Origin: a bacterium 1XD8-76
Lineage (GTDB): Bacteria > Bacillota > Clostridia > Lachnospirales > Lachnospiraceae
NCBI GenBank assembly: GCA_003611955.1
Contig: RAZE01000008.1
Coordinates: forward strand, 62,001 to 126,000
DNA: 64,000 bases
Reading direction: 5' to 3'
The translations under genes were made by a program, and so were the position numbers. Numbering within the stretch: the first letter of the stretch is position 1; every line of letters starts with the position of its first letter. Below the pieces are notes generated by a model. It saw only the letters and a list, made by a program, of their open reading frames with translations. It was not told the DNA's origin and did no database searches. Below, one piece after another: positions 8,234 through 15,870 of this stretch.

Positions 8234-9532
8234 TCAAAACGTCACATACCCCTCCGCATCGATCGTCACAGTAGTGGATATCCCCCTCATGTAATCAAGA
8301 ACCGCGTTCTTCTCCGCACCGGAGAGAATCTGCGTATAACAGTTCGACTGCAGAGCCGGGATAAACTGAAAACTCTGCATCTGACCATCCTTCACTTTCA
8401 CCTTGACAAGGCAGGTATTCAGCGTGCTGGAGTTGAACCAGTAGTTTCCCACGGAATAAATAGTGGGGACGCCTTCCACATTCGCAATCTCCTGCAGAAC
8501 GTGTGGATGATCACCGATGATCAGGTCCGCGCCCGCCTGTGCCAGTTCTTTCGCCATACCCGGCTGCACCCAGTCCAGCTCATCCGTCTTTTCCGTTCCC
8601 CAGTGAATATAGACGATCACGAAATCACTGTTTTGTTCCGCCTCGGCTATTTTCGTGAAGATCTCCTTCTCTGTCAGACAGCGGAACACGCCCGGCGCGC
8701 TCTCCGTCGCTCCTTTTGTATCAGGCGGCGTCAGCCTCTCGATCTGGGTCGCGGAGATGAAAGCGATCTTCTGGTTTCCCACATGGAAATACACGTTTTC
8801 GGAGGCCTCCGTCAGGTTCCGTCCTGCTCCCACATAGGGCATATCGATCTCCTCCAGTGTATCCAGGGAATCCAGCAGCGAAATCTCTCCGTAGTCGTAC
8901 GCGTGATTGTTGGCCAGGGAAACGATATCCACACCGAGTTCCCGGAGCAGCATCGCATTCTCCGGCTTTGCCCGGAACGTAAACTGTTTCTCCGGCGTCG
9001 GTTCCCCTCTGTTCGTGTAGGTAAACTCATTGTTCAGCATGAAGATATCGGCATTCTCCATCTCCTGCAGTGTCTCCTCCGAGAAACAGGCCCTGATGCC
9101 GCCCCTCTGCCGCATGGCGCCCATCACCGCATAGCCGTCGTCGAACAGAATATCACCCGCAAAGAGCAATGTCGCCTCATCCCCCGCCGTCTCCTGCTTT
9201 TTCTCAAGTATCCTGCCGTTTTCGTTCCGCAGGCAGCCGCTATCGTCAAAACCGTCGTCTGTCTCCTCCGACTCAGCGGGCTTCTTTGCCGTCTCCTGCT
9301 TTGTCTTCTCCGCTTTCTTTTCAAGGGACTCCGCCGGAATATCCTCTTTTTCGACTTTCACGATCTCCTGAAGCGTCTGCTCCTTCTGCGGCACGTCATC
9401 CTCCGTCCCCAGCCACAAAATAAACGCCAGGGCTCCGCCTCCTGCCGCCAACGTGACTATAAATGCGACAAGGAATGCTTTCCACATGCTCTTTCTCTTC
9501 TTCTTTTTTCTCACATCTTTCTTTTTGCCCAT
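8234..9532 (-). CDS. CapA-family protein (PGA_cap metallophosphatase fold)
   Basis: A 432-residue membrane-anchored protein. A basic N-terminus and a hydrophobic segment at about residues 16-38 are followed by a charged Lys/Glu-rich linker to about residue 120, then the CapA domain. That domain shows the conserved metal-site motifs LFAGDILFD, MLNNEFT, SLANNHAYDYG, YIHWG and GDHPHVLQ. Family members take part in poly-gamma-glutamate capsule synthesis or act as cell-surface phosphoesterases, but no capB/capC partners are present here, so the substrate is unknown. It follows the rplA terminator and is the first of the non-ribosomal genes that interrupt the cluster. Confidence 0.88.
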   Translation of the reverse strand: MGKKKDVRKKKKRKSMWKAFLVAFIVTLAAGGGALAFILWLGTEDDVPQKEQTLQEIVKVEKEDIPAESLEKKAEKTKQETAKKPAESEETDDGFDDSGCLRNENGRILEKKQETAGDEATLLFAGDILFDDGYAVMGAMRQRGGIRACFSEETLQEMENADIFMLNNEFTYTNRGEPTPEKQFTFRAKPENAMLLRELGVDIVSLANNHAYDYGEISLLDSLDTLEEIDMPYVGAGRNLTEASENVYFHVGNQKIAFISATQIERLTPPDTKGATESAPGVFRCLTEKEIFTKIAEAEQNSDFVIVYIHWGTEKTDELDWVQPGMAKELAQAGADLIIGDHPHVLQEIANVEGVPTIYSVGNYWFNSSTLNTCLVKVKVKDGQMQSFQFIPALQSNCYTQILSGAEKNAVLDYMRGISTTVTIDAEGYVTF

Positions 9533-9562
9533 ACAAAACGCCCCTCAAAATACTGCACATAT

Positions 9563-9591
9563 CAAAAGAGCGCAGCTTATGCCGCGCCCTT
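9563..9591 (-). terminator. terminator after rplA
   Basis: Nine-base-pair stem AGGGCGCGG / CTGCGCTCT with loop CATAAG followed by TTTT on the minus strand. It ends the rpmG-secE-nusG-rplK-rplA unit ahead of the unrelated capA gene. Confidence 0.7.
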
Positions 9592-9599
9592 CCTCTTTC

Positions 9600-10292
9600 T
9601 TATGCTAATTTCGCTGTAGAAACCTTCACGCCGGGTCCCATCGTGGAAGCCAGTGTCACGCTTCTGATATACTGGCCTTTCAATGCGCTGGGTCTCGCTT
9701 TCAGAATCGCTCCCATCAGTGCGTCAAAGTTTTCCACGAGCTGCTGATCAGAGAAGGAAATCTTGCCTACAGGGCAGTGGATAATGTTTGCTTTGTCCAG
9801 TCTGTATTCGATCTTACCTGCCTTGATATCCTTGATAGCCTTCGCCACATCCATTGTCACGGTTCCCGCCTTCGGGTTAGGCATGAGGCCTTTGGGACCG
9901 AGCACCTTACCGAGACGACCAACAACACCCATCATATCGGGAGTTGCCACCACAACATCGAAATCCAGCCAGCCGTCATTCTGGATCTTCGGAATCAGCT
10001 CATCGCCGCCCACATAATCGGCGCCTGCCGCTTCCGCTTCCGCCACTTTATCGCCCTTTGCAAATACGAGAACTCTCACAGTCTTACCGGTTCCGTTGGG
10101 CAGTACTACCGCGCCTCGAACCTGCTGTTCTGCGTGACGTCCGTCACATCCCGTTCTGATATGCACTTCTACGGTTTCATCAAATTTTGCCGTTGCCGCC
10201 TTCTTTACCAGAGCCACCGCATCAGTCGGTTCGTATTGAACGGCACGATCAATAAGCTTTGCTGCTTCTATATATTTCTTACCATGTTTCAT
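9600..10292 (-). CDS. rplA: 50S ribosomal protein L1
   Basis: L1 stalk protein of the large subunit, 230 residues, normal length. Conserved stretches include [20 protein letters not shown] at the N-terminus, [20 protein letters not shown] near residue 125 and a C-terminal [11 protein letters not shown]. The ATG follows GGAGG. It sits 13 bases after rplK. In most Firmicutes rplJ would come next; here a terminator, capA and a sugar operon follow instead. Confidence 0.99.
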   Translation of the reverse strand: MKHGKKYIEAAKLIDRAVQYEPTDAVALVKKAATAKFDETVEVHIRTGCDGRHAEQQVRGAVVLPNGTGKTVRVLVFAKGDKVAEAEAAGADYVGGDELIPKIQNDGWLDFDVVVATPDMMGVVGRLGKVLGPKGLMPNPKAGTVTMDVAKAIKDIKAGKIEYRLDKANIIHCPVGKISFSDQQLVENFDALMGAILKARPSALKGQYIRSVTLASTMGPGVKVSTAKLA

Positions 10293-10305
10293 TGTCGTTC
10301 CTCCA

Positions 10306-10731
10306 TTAATCTTCTACTGTGATGCCCATGCTTCTGGCTGTACCGGCGATCATGCTCATAGCCGCTTCCAGGCTCGCCGCGTTCAGATCAGGCATTTTCA
10401 TCTCTGCAATTTCCTGCACTTTCGCTTTGGAAATCGTTGCAACTTTTGTCTTGTTCGGTACTGCGGAACCGGACTTGATATTGCACGCCTTCTTCAGCAA
10501 TACTGCGGCAGGCGGGGTCTTCGTAATGAAACTGAATGTTCTGTCTGCATAAACGGTAATCACAACGGGGATGATCAGATCACCTTTATCCGCTGTTCTC
10601 GCGTTGAACTGTTTTGTGAATTCAACGATGTTGACGCCGTGCTGTCCCAGTGCGGGACCAACCGGCGGTGCTGGTGTAGCTTTACCAGCAGGGATTTGCA
10701 ATTTAATATATCCTACTACTTTTTTTGCCAT
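10306..10731 (-). CDS. rplK: 50S ribosomal protein L11
   Basis: Binds 23S rRNA at the GTPase-associated centre. The 141 residues are standard: [20 protein letters not shown] (residues 11-30) is the conserved N-terminal signature, and the C-terminal rRNA-binding domain includes [10 protein letters not shown] and [18 protein letters not shown] precedes the ATG. It lies between nusG and rplA as in most bacteria. Confidence 0.99.
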   Translation of the reverse strand: MAKKVVGYIKLQIPAGKATPAPPVGPALGQHGVNIVEFTKQFNARTADKGDLIIPVVITVYADRTFSFITKTPPAAVLLKKACNIKSGSAVPNKTKVATISKAKVQEIAEMKMPDLNAASLEAAMSMIAGTARSMGITVED

Positions 10732-10822
10732 AATGGCACCTCCTATAATAAATTGTGGTCAGCGTCGTTTTATGACTCCCACTGTCCCAACCAAACTTGT
10801 TTCGCGGAGTTTTTCCGCGGTC
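10732..10822 (-). other. nusG-rplK intergenic leader with hairpin
   Basis: Right after the nusG stop is a short stem CGCGGA-AAAAC-TCCGCG without a U-tract, so it is unlikely to terminate. The following segment, ending with the rplK Shine-Dalgarno, is purine-rich and may form further structure. Translational control of rplK-rplA by L1 is known in other bacteria; it is only a possibility here. Confidence 0.35.
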
Positions 10823-11341
10823 CTAATTAAACTTCCGAACTTCTGCAAAGCTGATTTCCACAGGTGTATCTCTGCCGAACATGTCCACGTTGATCGTCAC
10901 AGCCTGTTTGCCGAAATCGATCCTCTGGACAACGCCGACCGTATTCTTCCATGCACCCGCCACAACGACGATCGTATCGCCCTCGTTAAAGTCGATCGTA
11001 ATGTTATCCACCTTAATACCGAGCGGCTTCATCTCCGCTTCCGTCAGCGGCACGGGTTTACTCCCCGGACCCACAAAGCCGGTAACGCCTCTCGTATTAC
11101 GAACGACATACCATGTATCATCATTCATCACCATATTGATCAGAACATATCCCGGAAACATCTTTTTCTGTACCGTCTTGCGGACGCCGTTTTTCATCTC
11201 CATCACGTCCTGCATCGGCACGCGCACTTCCAGAATTTCTTCCTGGAGATTTCTGTTCTCAATGGTTTTCTCAATATTGGCTTTTACTTTATTCTCATAT
11301 CCTGAATAAGTATGCACTACATACCAGTTTGCCTCTGCCAT
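10823..11341 (-). CDS. nusG: transcription termination/antitermination protein NusG
   Basis: Transcription elongation factor of 172 residues that binds RNA polymerase and couples to ribosomes or Rho. The NGN domain spans residues 1-110 (WYVVHTYSGYENKVKANIEK; MFPGYVLINMVMNDDTWYVV). A C-terminal KOW motif follows (FNEGDTIVVVAGAWKNTVGV). The ATG at 11341 has GGAG at 5-base spacing; an upstream extension has no comparable site. It is in the standard secE-nusG-rplK order. Confidence 0.98.
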   Translation of the reverse strand: MAEANWYVVHTYSGYENKVKANIEKTIENRNLQEEILEVRVPMQDVMEMKNGVRKTVQKKMFPGYVLINMVMNDDTWYVVRNTRGVTGFVGPGSKPVPLTEAEMKPLGIKVDNITIDFNEGDTIVVVAGAWKNTVGVVQRIDFGKQAVTINVDMFGRDTPVEISFAEVRKFN

Positions 11342-11393
11342 ATACTCTCCACTCCTGCTGCCATCCGCGCACAAATTTTTCTTGATTTTTGTG

Positions 11394-11594
11394 TTACATC
11401 GTCAGGAAACTAACACCATACTGTACAATAAAATCTAATATGGTAATAATGACCCCCAGCACAAGAGAAATGGCAACAACGGCAACTGTCTGCCTGATGA
11501 TAGATGTCTTATCGGGCCATGAAACCTTTTTGAATTCAACTTTTACACCGTCAAAGAATCCAGTTTTGTTTCCTTTCTTTGAGGAATCTCCCAT
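11394..11594 (-). CDS. secE: preprotein translocase subunit SecE
   Basis: A 66-residue single-span membrane subunit that clamps SecY in the Sec translocon. The N-terminus is basic and amphipathic (VKVEFKKVSWPDKTS near residues 17-31, the conserved cytosolic helix). A transmembrane segment follows at about residues 37-60. The length is typical of Gram-positive SecE. It lies 14 bases after rpmG and just before nusG. Confidence 0.97.
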   Translation of the reverse strand: MGDSSKKGNKTGFFDGVKVEFKKVSWPDKTSIIRQTVAVVAISLVLGVIITILDFIVQYGVSFLTM

Positions 11595-11608
11595 TTTTTA
11601 CTCCTTTA

Positions 11609-11758
11609 CTACTTTGTTTCTTTGTGCAACGTATGTTTCTTGCAGAATCTACAATACTTTTTTATTTCCATTCTGTCCGGATGGGTTTTCTTATCTTTTG
11701 TTGTATTGTAGTTACGTCTTTTACATTCTGTACATGCCAGTGTTATTCTTGTACGCAT
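11609..11758 (-). CDS. rpmG: 50S ribosomal protein L33
   Basis: A 49-residue L33 of the zinc-binding type. Two CxxC pairs are visible, CTEC near residues 10-13 and CRFC near residues 36-39. The protein starts [20 protein letters not shown]. The ATG at 11758 is preceded by GGAGG. It is the first gene of the rpmG-secE-nusG-rplK-rplA unit, with a clear promoter upstream. Confidence 0.96.
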   Translation of the reverse strand: MRTRITLACTECKRRNYNTTKDKKTHPDRMEIKKYCRFCKKHTLHKETK

Positions 11759-11821
11759 TTTTCCACCTCCAAGCGTCATTTCGAGCATAAAAAAAAGACC
11801 TAAATCTCATCTCGTCTTGTC

Positions 11822-11850
11822 AATATAACATAAGAAATTCCATACGTCAA
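11822..11850 (-). promoter_or_regulatory. sigma-A promoter of rpmG-secE-nusG-rplKA
   Basis: TTGACG at 11850-11845, a 17-base spacer and TATATT at 11827-11822, about 64 bases before the rpmG start. Confidence 0.8.
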
Positions 11851-11900
11851 TCCTTTTTCCAAAAATCCCGAAAAAATCCTGTAAAATTGGGCAAAGAACC

Positions 11901-11929
11901 TTGTAAGACACCCTAAAAAGTGCTATCAT
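11901..11929 (+). promoter_or_regulatory. probable sigma-A promoter for the FliD-like gene
   Basis: TTGTAA at 11901-11906, a 17-base spacer and TATCAT at 11924-11929. No sigma-28 motif is seen here, in contrast to the flagellar block further right. Confidence 0.5.
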
Positions 11930-11986
11930 ATTTATAAGTTTAAACGGATTTTTATGCCCATTTCAAGGAAGAAAGGAGGGGGACTT

Positions 11987-13297
11987 ATGGCGTATAATGC
12001 TGTCCAAAATAATGTCTATAATTACTACCTGTCTGCCTGCGTTCCTAAAAACGCCGGCAAATATGATGCCCATAAACGCAGTGAGCTTCGCAGCATTTAT
12101 AATTCCATTATAAAACTCAACAAAGAATCCCCTCTGTATATGCTTGCCAACAGGCGGACATCCGCCCAGTTCGCGATACAGCTCAAAGAAAATGCCCGCG
12201 GACTGCACATGGAGCTCGCTTCTCTGGGCGGAAATCTCGACAGTCGGGATCTGCTGGAGCGCAAGGTGGCCTATTCAAGCAATGAAGATCTGGCCACTGC
12301 CAAATTCATCGGCGATCCCACCGCCCTTGCCGACGTAAAGACTCTCCATATGGAAGTGCAGTCCCTGGCAGCCACCCAGGTGAATCTCGGAAATTTCCTG
12401 AAAAACGATTCCCCTGCCGCCCTGCCGCCTGACTCGTACTCTTTCGATATCAACATAAACGACATGAACTATGAGTTCCAGTTTACCATCCGAAGCGGTG
12501 AGACCAACCGCAATATTCTGAACCGCCTCGGACGGCTGATCAACAACTCCGGTATCGGTCTGAAAGCGGAAGTTATAGACGGGGAAGACTCCACCTCCTC
12601 CCTCCGGATCGAGTCGGAGGCCACCGGGTTGAAACCGGATAAAGCCAGCCTTTTTTCCGTCTCCGATGACAATACCAGCAAAACTTCCGGCATGGTTGAT
12701 TATCTGGGTCTGGACTATGTTTCCCGCGAAGCCTCCAACGCCAGGTTTACTCTGAACGGAGCCCCGAGAGAATCCTATTCCAACACCTTTACTCTGGATA
12801 AGATTTACGAGATCCGGCTCCACGGTGTCAGCGCAGAGGAAAACAGCATGGTGGAAATCGGATTAAAATCGGACTATGAGGCGCTCGCTGATAATGTAGC
12901 GCTGCTGGCCGGAAGTTACAATAGCTTTCTGGGTGCTGTAGACAACTTTAAATCGTTGCAGAGCAGTTCTGGCAAGTTAAAGGGGGAAATGGCGGGAATC
13001 GCCTCCCTCTACAAGGACAGCCTGTTGGACATCGGACTGAATGTGCAGGATGACGGCAGCATCAACGTAAACAGGGAAGAACTCTCCAGTGCCATTCATT
13101 CCAGCAACGCGGACGATAAATTTCAGGTGATAAAAAATTTTACCCAGCAGATTTTCCGCAAGACCAGCCAGATATCCTTAAATCCCATGCGGTATGTGGA
13201 TAAGACTGTTGTCGCCTACAAAAATCCGGGACACAATTTCGCGGCGCCCTATCTTTCCAGCAACTATACAGGGATGCTTTTTAACTACTACTGCTGA
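11987..13297 (+). CDS. FliD-like flagellar hook-associated protein 2 homologue (orphan)
   Basis: A 436-residue protein whose C-terminal half resembles FliD, the filament cap: an extended beta domain (YSFDININDMNYEFQFTIRS near 146) followed by helical heptads (SYNSFLGAVDNFKSL) and LLDIGLNVQDDGSINVNREE near 345. The conserved FliD N-terminal motif (GLDTESII-type) is absent and replaced by NNVYNYYLSACVPKNAGKYD, so it is unlikely to be the standard cap. A complete fliD lies at 15871-17424. The ATG at 11987 follows GGAGGGGG. It is one of few plus-strand genes and is convergent with glf. It could be a divergent cap or a surface appendage protein. Confidence 0.7.
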   Translation: MAYNAVQNNVYNYYLSACVPKNAGKYDAHKRSELRSIYNSIIKLNKESPLYMLANRRTSAQFAIQLKENARGLHMELASLGGNLDSRDLLERKVAYSSNEDLATAKFIGDPTALADVKTLHMEVQSLAATQVNLGNFLKNDSPAALPPDSYSFDININDMNYEFQFTIRSGETNRNILNRLGRLINNSGIGLKAEVIDGEDSTSSLRIESEATGLKPDKASLFSVSDDNTSKTSGMVDYLGLDYVSREASNARFTLNGAPRESYSNTFTLDKIYEIRLHGVSAEENSMVEIGLKSDYEALADNVALLAGSYNSFLGAVDNFKSLQSSSGKLKGEMAGIASLYKDSLLDIGLNVQDDGSINVNREELSSAIHSSNADDKFQVIKNFTQQIFRKTSQISLNPMRYVDKTVVAYKNPGHNFAAPYLSSNYTGMLFNYYC

Positions 13298-13309
13298 GAA
13301 CGCTGTCGG

Positions 13310-14431
13310 CTATGCTTGCAACGTTCTTTTTTCTTCCAAATCCGCCATCTTCAGCGCCTCCGCTATCGTCTTATCCATATCATAATAGCGGTACTGTCCA
13401 AGCCTTCCTCCAAAAAGCACATTCCTCTCCCTTTTTGCCAGTTCCCGATACGCTTCGTAGAGACGGTTGTTTTTCTCATCGTTCACCGGATAATATGGCT
13501 CTTCCCCCTTTTCCCACTCTGCGGGATACTCTTTCGTGATCACCGTGCCGGGTTGTCTCCCGAATTCAAAATGCTTGTGCTCAATAATGCGTGTGTAGGG
13601 AACTTCTCTCTCCGTATAGTTCACCACCGCATTGCCCTGATAGTTTTCCTCCTCCGGCATCTCTTTCGTCTCGAAACGCAGGGAGCGATATTCCAATGTT
13701 CCAAGCTCATATCCAAAATATTCGTCTATCATCCCCGTATAGAGCAGTTTGTCGTAAGTGACATCCCGGTTTTTCATCTGAAACTCCTCCCAGGATATCC
13801 CCGTCTGCCGCGGGATCCCATCCAGCAGTTTTTCCACCATTTGTGTGTATCCTCCGATCGGGATCCCCTGATAAGGATCGTCAAAATAATTGTTGTCATA
13901 GGTAAAGCGAAACGGCAGTCTTTTGATCAGAAACGCGGGCAGTTCTCTGCAGTCCCTTCCCCACTGTTTTTCCGTGTATCCTTTCACCAGTTTCTCATAT
14001 ATATCCCTGCCTGCCAGAGCCAGCGCCTGCTCCTCCAGATTCCTCGGTTCTCTGCCTGCATACGCGGACACCTGCTGTGCTATCTTTGCCTTCGCCTGCG
14101 CCGGCGTCCTGATATTCCACAGTCTGCTGAAAGTGTTCATATTGAACGGCAGATTGTAGAGCTCGTCTCTGTAGACCGCCACCGGAGAATTGACATAGTG
14201 ATTAAACTCGGCAAACTGCCCTGCATACTCCCAGATCTCTCTGTCGGAGGTGTGAAAAATATGCGCCCCGTAGCAGTGTACTGAAATACCGAGCTGTTCC
14301 CGCGTATAGATATTTCCCCCAATATGGTCCCGCTTATCGATGATATAACAGCTTCTGCCCCTTTTTTTCATCTCATGGGCAAATACGCTTCCGAACAGCC
14401 CTGCCCCCACGATCAGATAATCATAGTGCAT
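13310..14431 (-). CDS. glf: UDP-galactopyranose mutase
   Basis: A 373-residue flavoenzyme that interconverts UDP-galactopyranose and UDP-galactofuranose, the precursor of galactofuranose in surface glycans. An N-terminal FAD-binding Rossmann motif (YLIVGAGLFGSVFAHEM, residues 4-20) and IDKRDHIGGNIYT are clear, followed by YGAHIFHTSDREIW and the conserved ALIIKRLP-like FLIKRLPFRFTYDNNYF region. The family-typical GRLGQYRYYDMDKTI lies at the C-terminus. The ATG at 14431 is the first family-like start (MHYDYLIVG). No other glycan genes are adjacent. Confidence 0.96.
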   Translation of the reverse strand: MHYDYLIVGAGLFGSVFAHEMKKRGRSCYIIDKRDHIGGNIYTREQLGISVHCYGAHIFHTSDREIWEYAGQFAEFNHYVNSPVAVYRDELYNLPFNMNTFSRLWNIRTPAQAKAKIAQQVSAYAGREPRNLEEQALALAGRDIYEKLVKGYTEKQWGRDCRELPAFLIKRLPFRFTYDNNYFDDPYQGIPIGGYTQMVEKLLDGIPRQTGISWEEFQMKNRDVTYDKLLYTGMIDEYFGYELGTLEYRSLRFETKEMPEEENYQGNAVVNYTEREVPYTRIIEHKHFEFGRQPGTVITKEYPAEWEKGEEPYYPVNDEKNNRLYEAYRELAKRERNVLFGGRLGQYRYYDMDKTIAEALKMADLEEKRTLQA

Positions 14432-14544
14432 ATCTCTATTCCTCTCCAAAATATTTTATAATAAATATTCACAAGTTATGTCTTGCCTGTTTCTCCAAAA
14501 TATAATAAAATAAACTTAACTAAAAAATAGAAGGAGTTTTGGTT

Positions 14545-14886
14545 ATGAGTGAACTGGACTTTGCAAAGGTAGGCTTAAAAATGAAACAGCTTCGCGTAGA
14601 GCAGGGCTATACGCAGGAAATGGTGGCAGAGGATCTGGATTGTACCGTTGCTTTTGTCAGCAATCTGGAAAACAATCGTGCGAAACTGAATCTTCGGGTT
14701 CTTCTCTATTATTCTAAACTCTGCAACGTAACTATCGACGAGATTCTTGAACCGGGTTTCACGGACCGCACCCCTCAGGAGACAAGCAAAGCGATGAACA
14801 CGGAGCTGCTTCGCGTTTTCCAGAGCTATGAACCCGACGAACAAAAGAAGATTCTGAAAACATTAAAACTGTGGAAGAGAGGCTGA
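14545..14886 (+). CDS. XRE-family helix-turn-helix regulator
   Basis: A 113-residue DNA-binding protein with a Cro/C1-type helix-turn-helix in residues 10-62 (KQLRVEQGYTQEMVAEDLDC; FVSNLENNRAKLNLRVL). The short C-terminus (residues 70-113) has no recognisable effector domain. The ATG at 14545 follows AAGGAG. It is on the plus strand, divergent from glf and convergent with the last flagellar gene. Its target is unknown. Confidence 0.9.
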   Translation: MSELDFAKVGLKMKQLRVEQGYTQEMVAEDLDCTVAFVSNLENNRAKLNLRVLLYYSKLCNVTIDEILEPGFTDRTPQETSKAMNTELLRVFQSYEPDEQKKILKTLKLWKRG

Positions 14887-14903
14887 TAAGCCTCTCATTT
14901 TTT
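14877..14903 (+). terminator. terminator overlapping the XRE stop codon
   Basis: Stem GAGAGGCT-GATA-AGCCTCTC followed by ATTTTTTC on the plus strand. The XRE stop lies inside the hairpin and the 3' end of the convergent FliT-like gene overlaps it. Confidence 0.8.
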
Positions 14904-15368
14904 CTTGTCCATAAACTGTGAATCCACGTAGTTCAGTTTTTTCATATTATTGTAGTAGCTGCGAGCCGCCTTTCCGTTGTCGCGTCTTTGCCGCAATGCG
15001 GCACTCTCCCTCCTCGCATAGTTGTTTACTTCCAGTTTGATGCGGTTTTCCTCCGCCTGGATCAACACATTCTTTTCGCTGATCTCCGCAATCATATCCT
15101 GCATCTTCCTGATATAGCCCGCATAATTATCTTTATGGCGGATCATCTCCTCCCGAACCCTGTCGTAGACCTGCTCAAAACCGTCGTCCAGGGAATCAAT
15201 ACTCTCCGCGAGTTCCACCTTCTCATTGATACTCTTATCAAAGGCCTCCATATCCATGCTCTCTTCCCTCAGCATGTCGGCCTCCTTTTTCTGATGATCC
15301 ATGATCCTGTTCAATATTTCCAGTTTCTTTTTTAAACTGTCCTGCAGCATATCCAGATATGTGTCCAT
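14895..15368 (-). CDS. FliT-like flagellar chaperone candidate
   Basis: A 157-residue, almost wholly helical, highly charged protein beginning MDTYLDMLQDSLKKKLEILN. Long heptad patterns fill residues 5-130, and the C-terminus is basic. No domain is recognised with certainty. The position directly after fliS, the size and the helical character suggest a FliT/FlgN-type export chaperone, perhaps for FliD. The ATG at 15368 follows AAAGGAAC; an upstream reading would run into the hairpin after fliS. Confidence 0.6.
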   Translation of the reverse strand: MDTYLDMLQDSLKKKLEILNRIMDHQKKEADMLREESMDMEAFDKSINEKVELAESIDSLDDGFEQVYDRVREEMIRHKDNYAGYIRKMQDMIAEISEKNVLIQAEENRIKLEVNNYARRESAALRQRRDNGKAARSYYNNMKKLNYVDSQFMDKKK

Positions 15369-15417
15369 CCGCTCTGTTCCTTTCCGCCATAATACCCTAC
15401 CGTCGATAAAAATACGG

Positions 15418-15448
15418 AAAATGGTCATGACTTTCGCATGACCATTTT
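15418..15448 (-). terminator. perfect hairpin between fliS and the FliT-like gene
   Basis: AAAATGGTCATG and CATGACCATTTT form a perfect 12-bp stem with a 7-base loop. The U-run is short (TTTTCC), so it may be a partial terminator or an mRNA-stabilising end that reduces expression of the last gene. Confidence 0.6.
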
Positions 15449-15462
15449 ATCCGGAATTTATA

Positions 15463-15837
15463 TCACTGTTTTTTTGTTTTGTTTGCTTCCATTACCTGTT
15501 TCCAGGTATCCCGCATGCTTCTGAGATGCGTATTCACTTCTTCGAGAATCTCCGGATCTTTCTTTATATTTCCCTCCAGCAGCCTCTGCAGCATATAGAC
15601 ATACACTCTGTCAAAGTCCTTGGACACCTCGTACTTGGAATCCAGCGTTGCGCGAAACTCATTGATGATCTTTTCTACTTTGACGATATTATTGTGGGCT
15701 TTTTCGACATCTTTTTTCTCTATCGCCATGATGGCAATATTGGTAAATTTGATCGCCCCGTCATAAAGCATCAGTGTCAGCTCAGCCGGTGAAGCCGTTA
15801 AGACCTTACTGTTATTGTACTGCGCGTACTGATTCAT
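15463..15837 (-). CDS. fliS: flagellar export chaperone FliS
   Basis: Cytoplasmic chaperone that binds flagellin C-termini before export. The start MNQYAQYNNSKVLTASPAEL followed by TLMLYDGAIKFTNIA is the family signature. The length of 124 residues is normal. The ATG at 15837 matches the family start. A TTG three codons upstream (15846) has GGAGG at 8-base spacing, so translation may begin there. It lies directly after fliD. Confidence 0.95.
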   Translation of the reverse strand: MNQYAQYNNSKVLTASPAELTLMLYDGAIKFTNIAIMAIEKKDVEKAHNNIVKVEKIINEFRATLDSKYEVSKDFDRVYVYMLQRLLEGNIKKDPEILEEVNTHLRSMRDTWKQVMEANKTKKQ

Positions 15838-15870
15838 AGATCTCAATTCATCTTCCTCCACTTTTTACCA

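Noticed and set aside
8159-9619. Long plus-strand open frame antisense to capA (about 486 codons)
   Set aside because: It mirrors capA, which has clear CapA motifs and a ribosome site. The antisense product is Arg/His/Leu-rich with no domain.
12275-12823. Minus-strand frame inside the FliD-like gene
   Set aside because: Lacks a ribosome site, and the plus-strand product has flagellar features.
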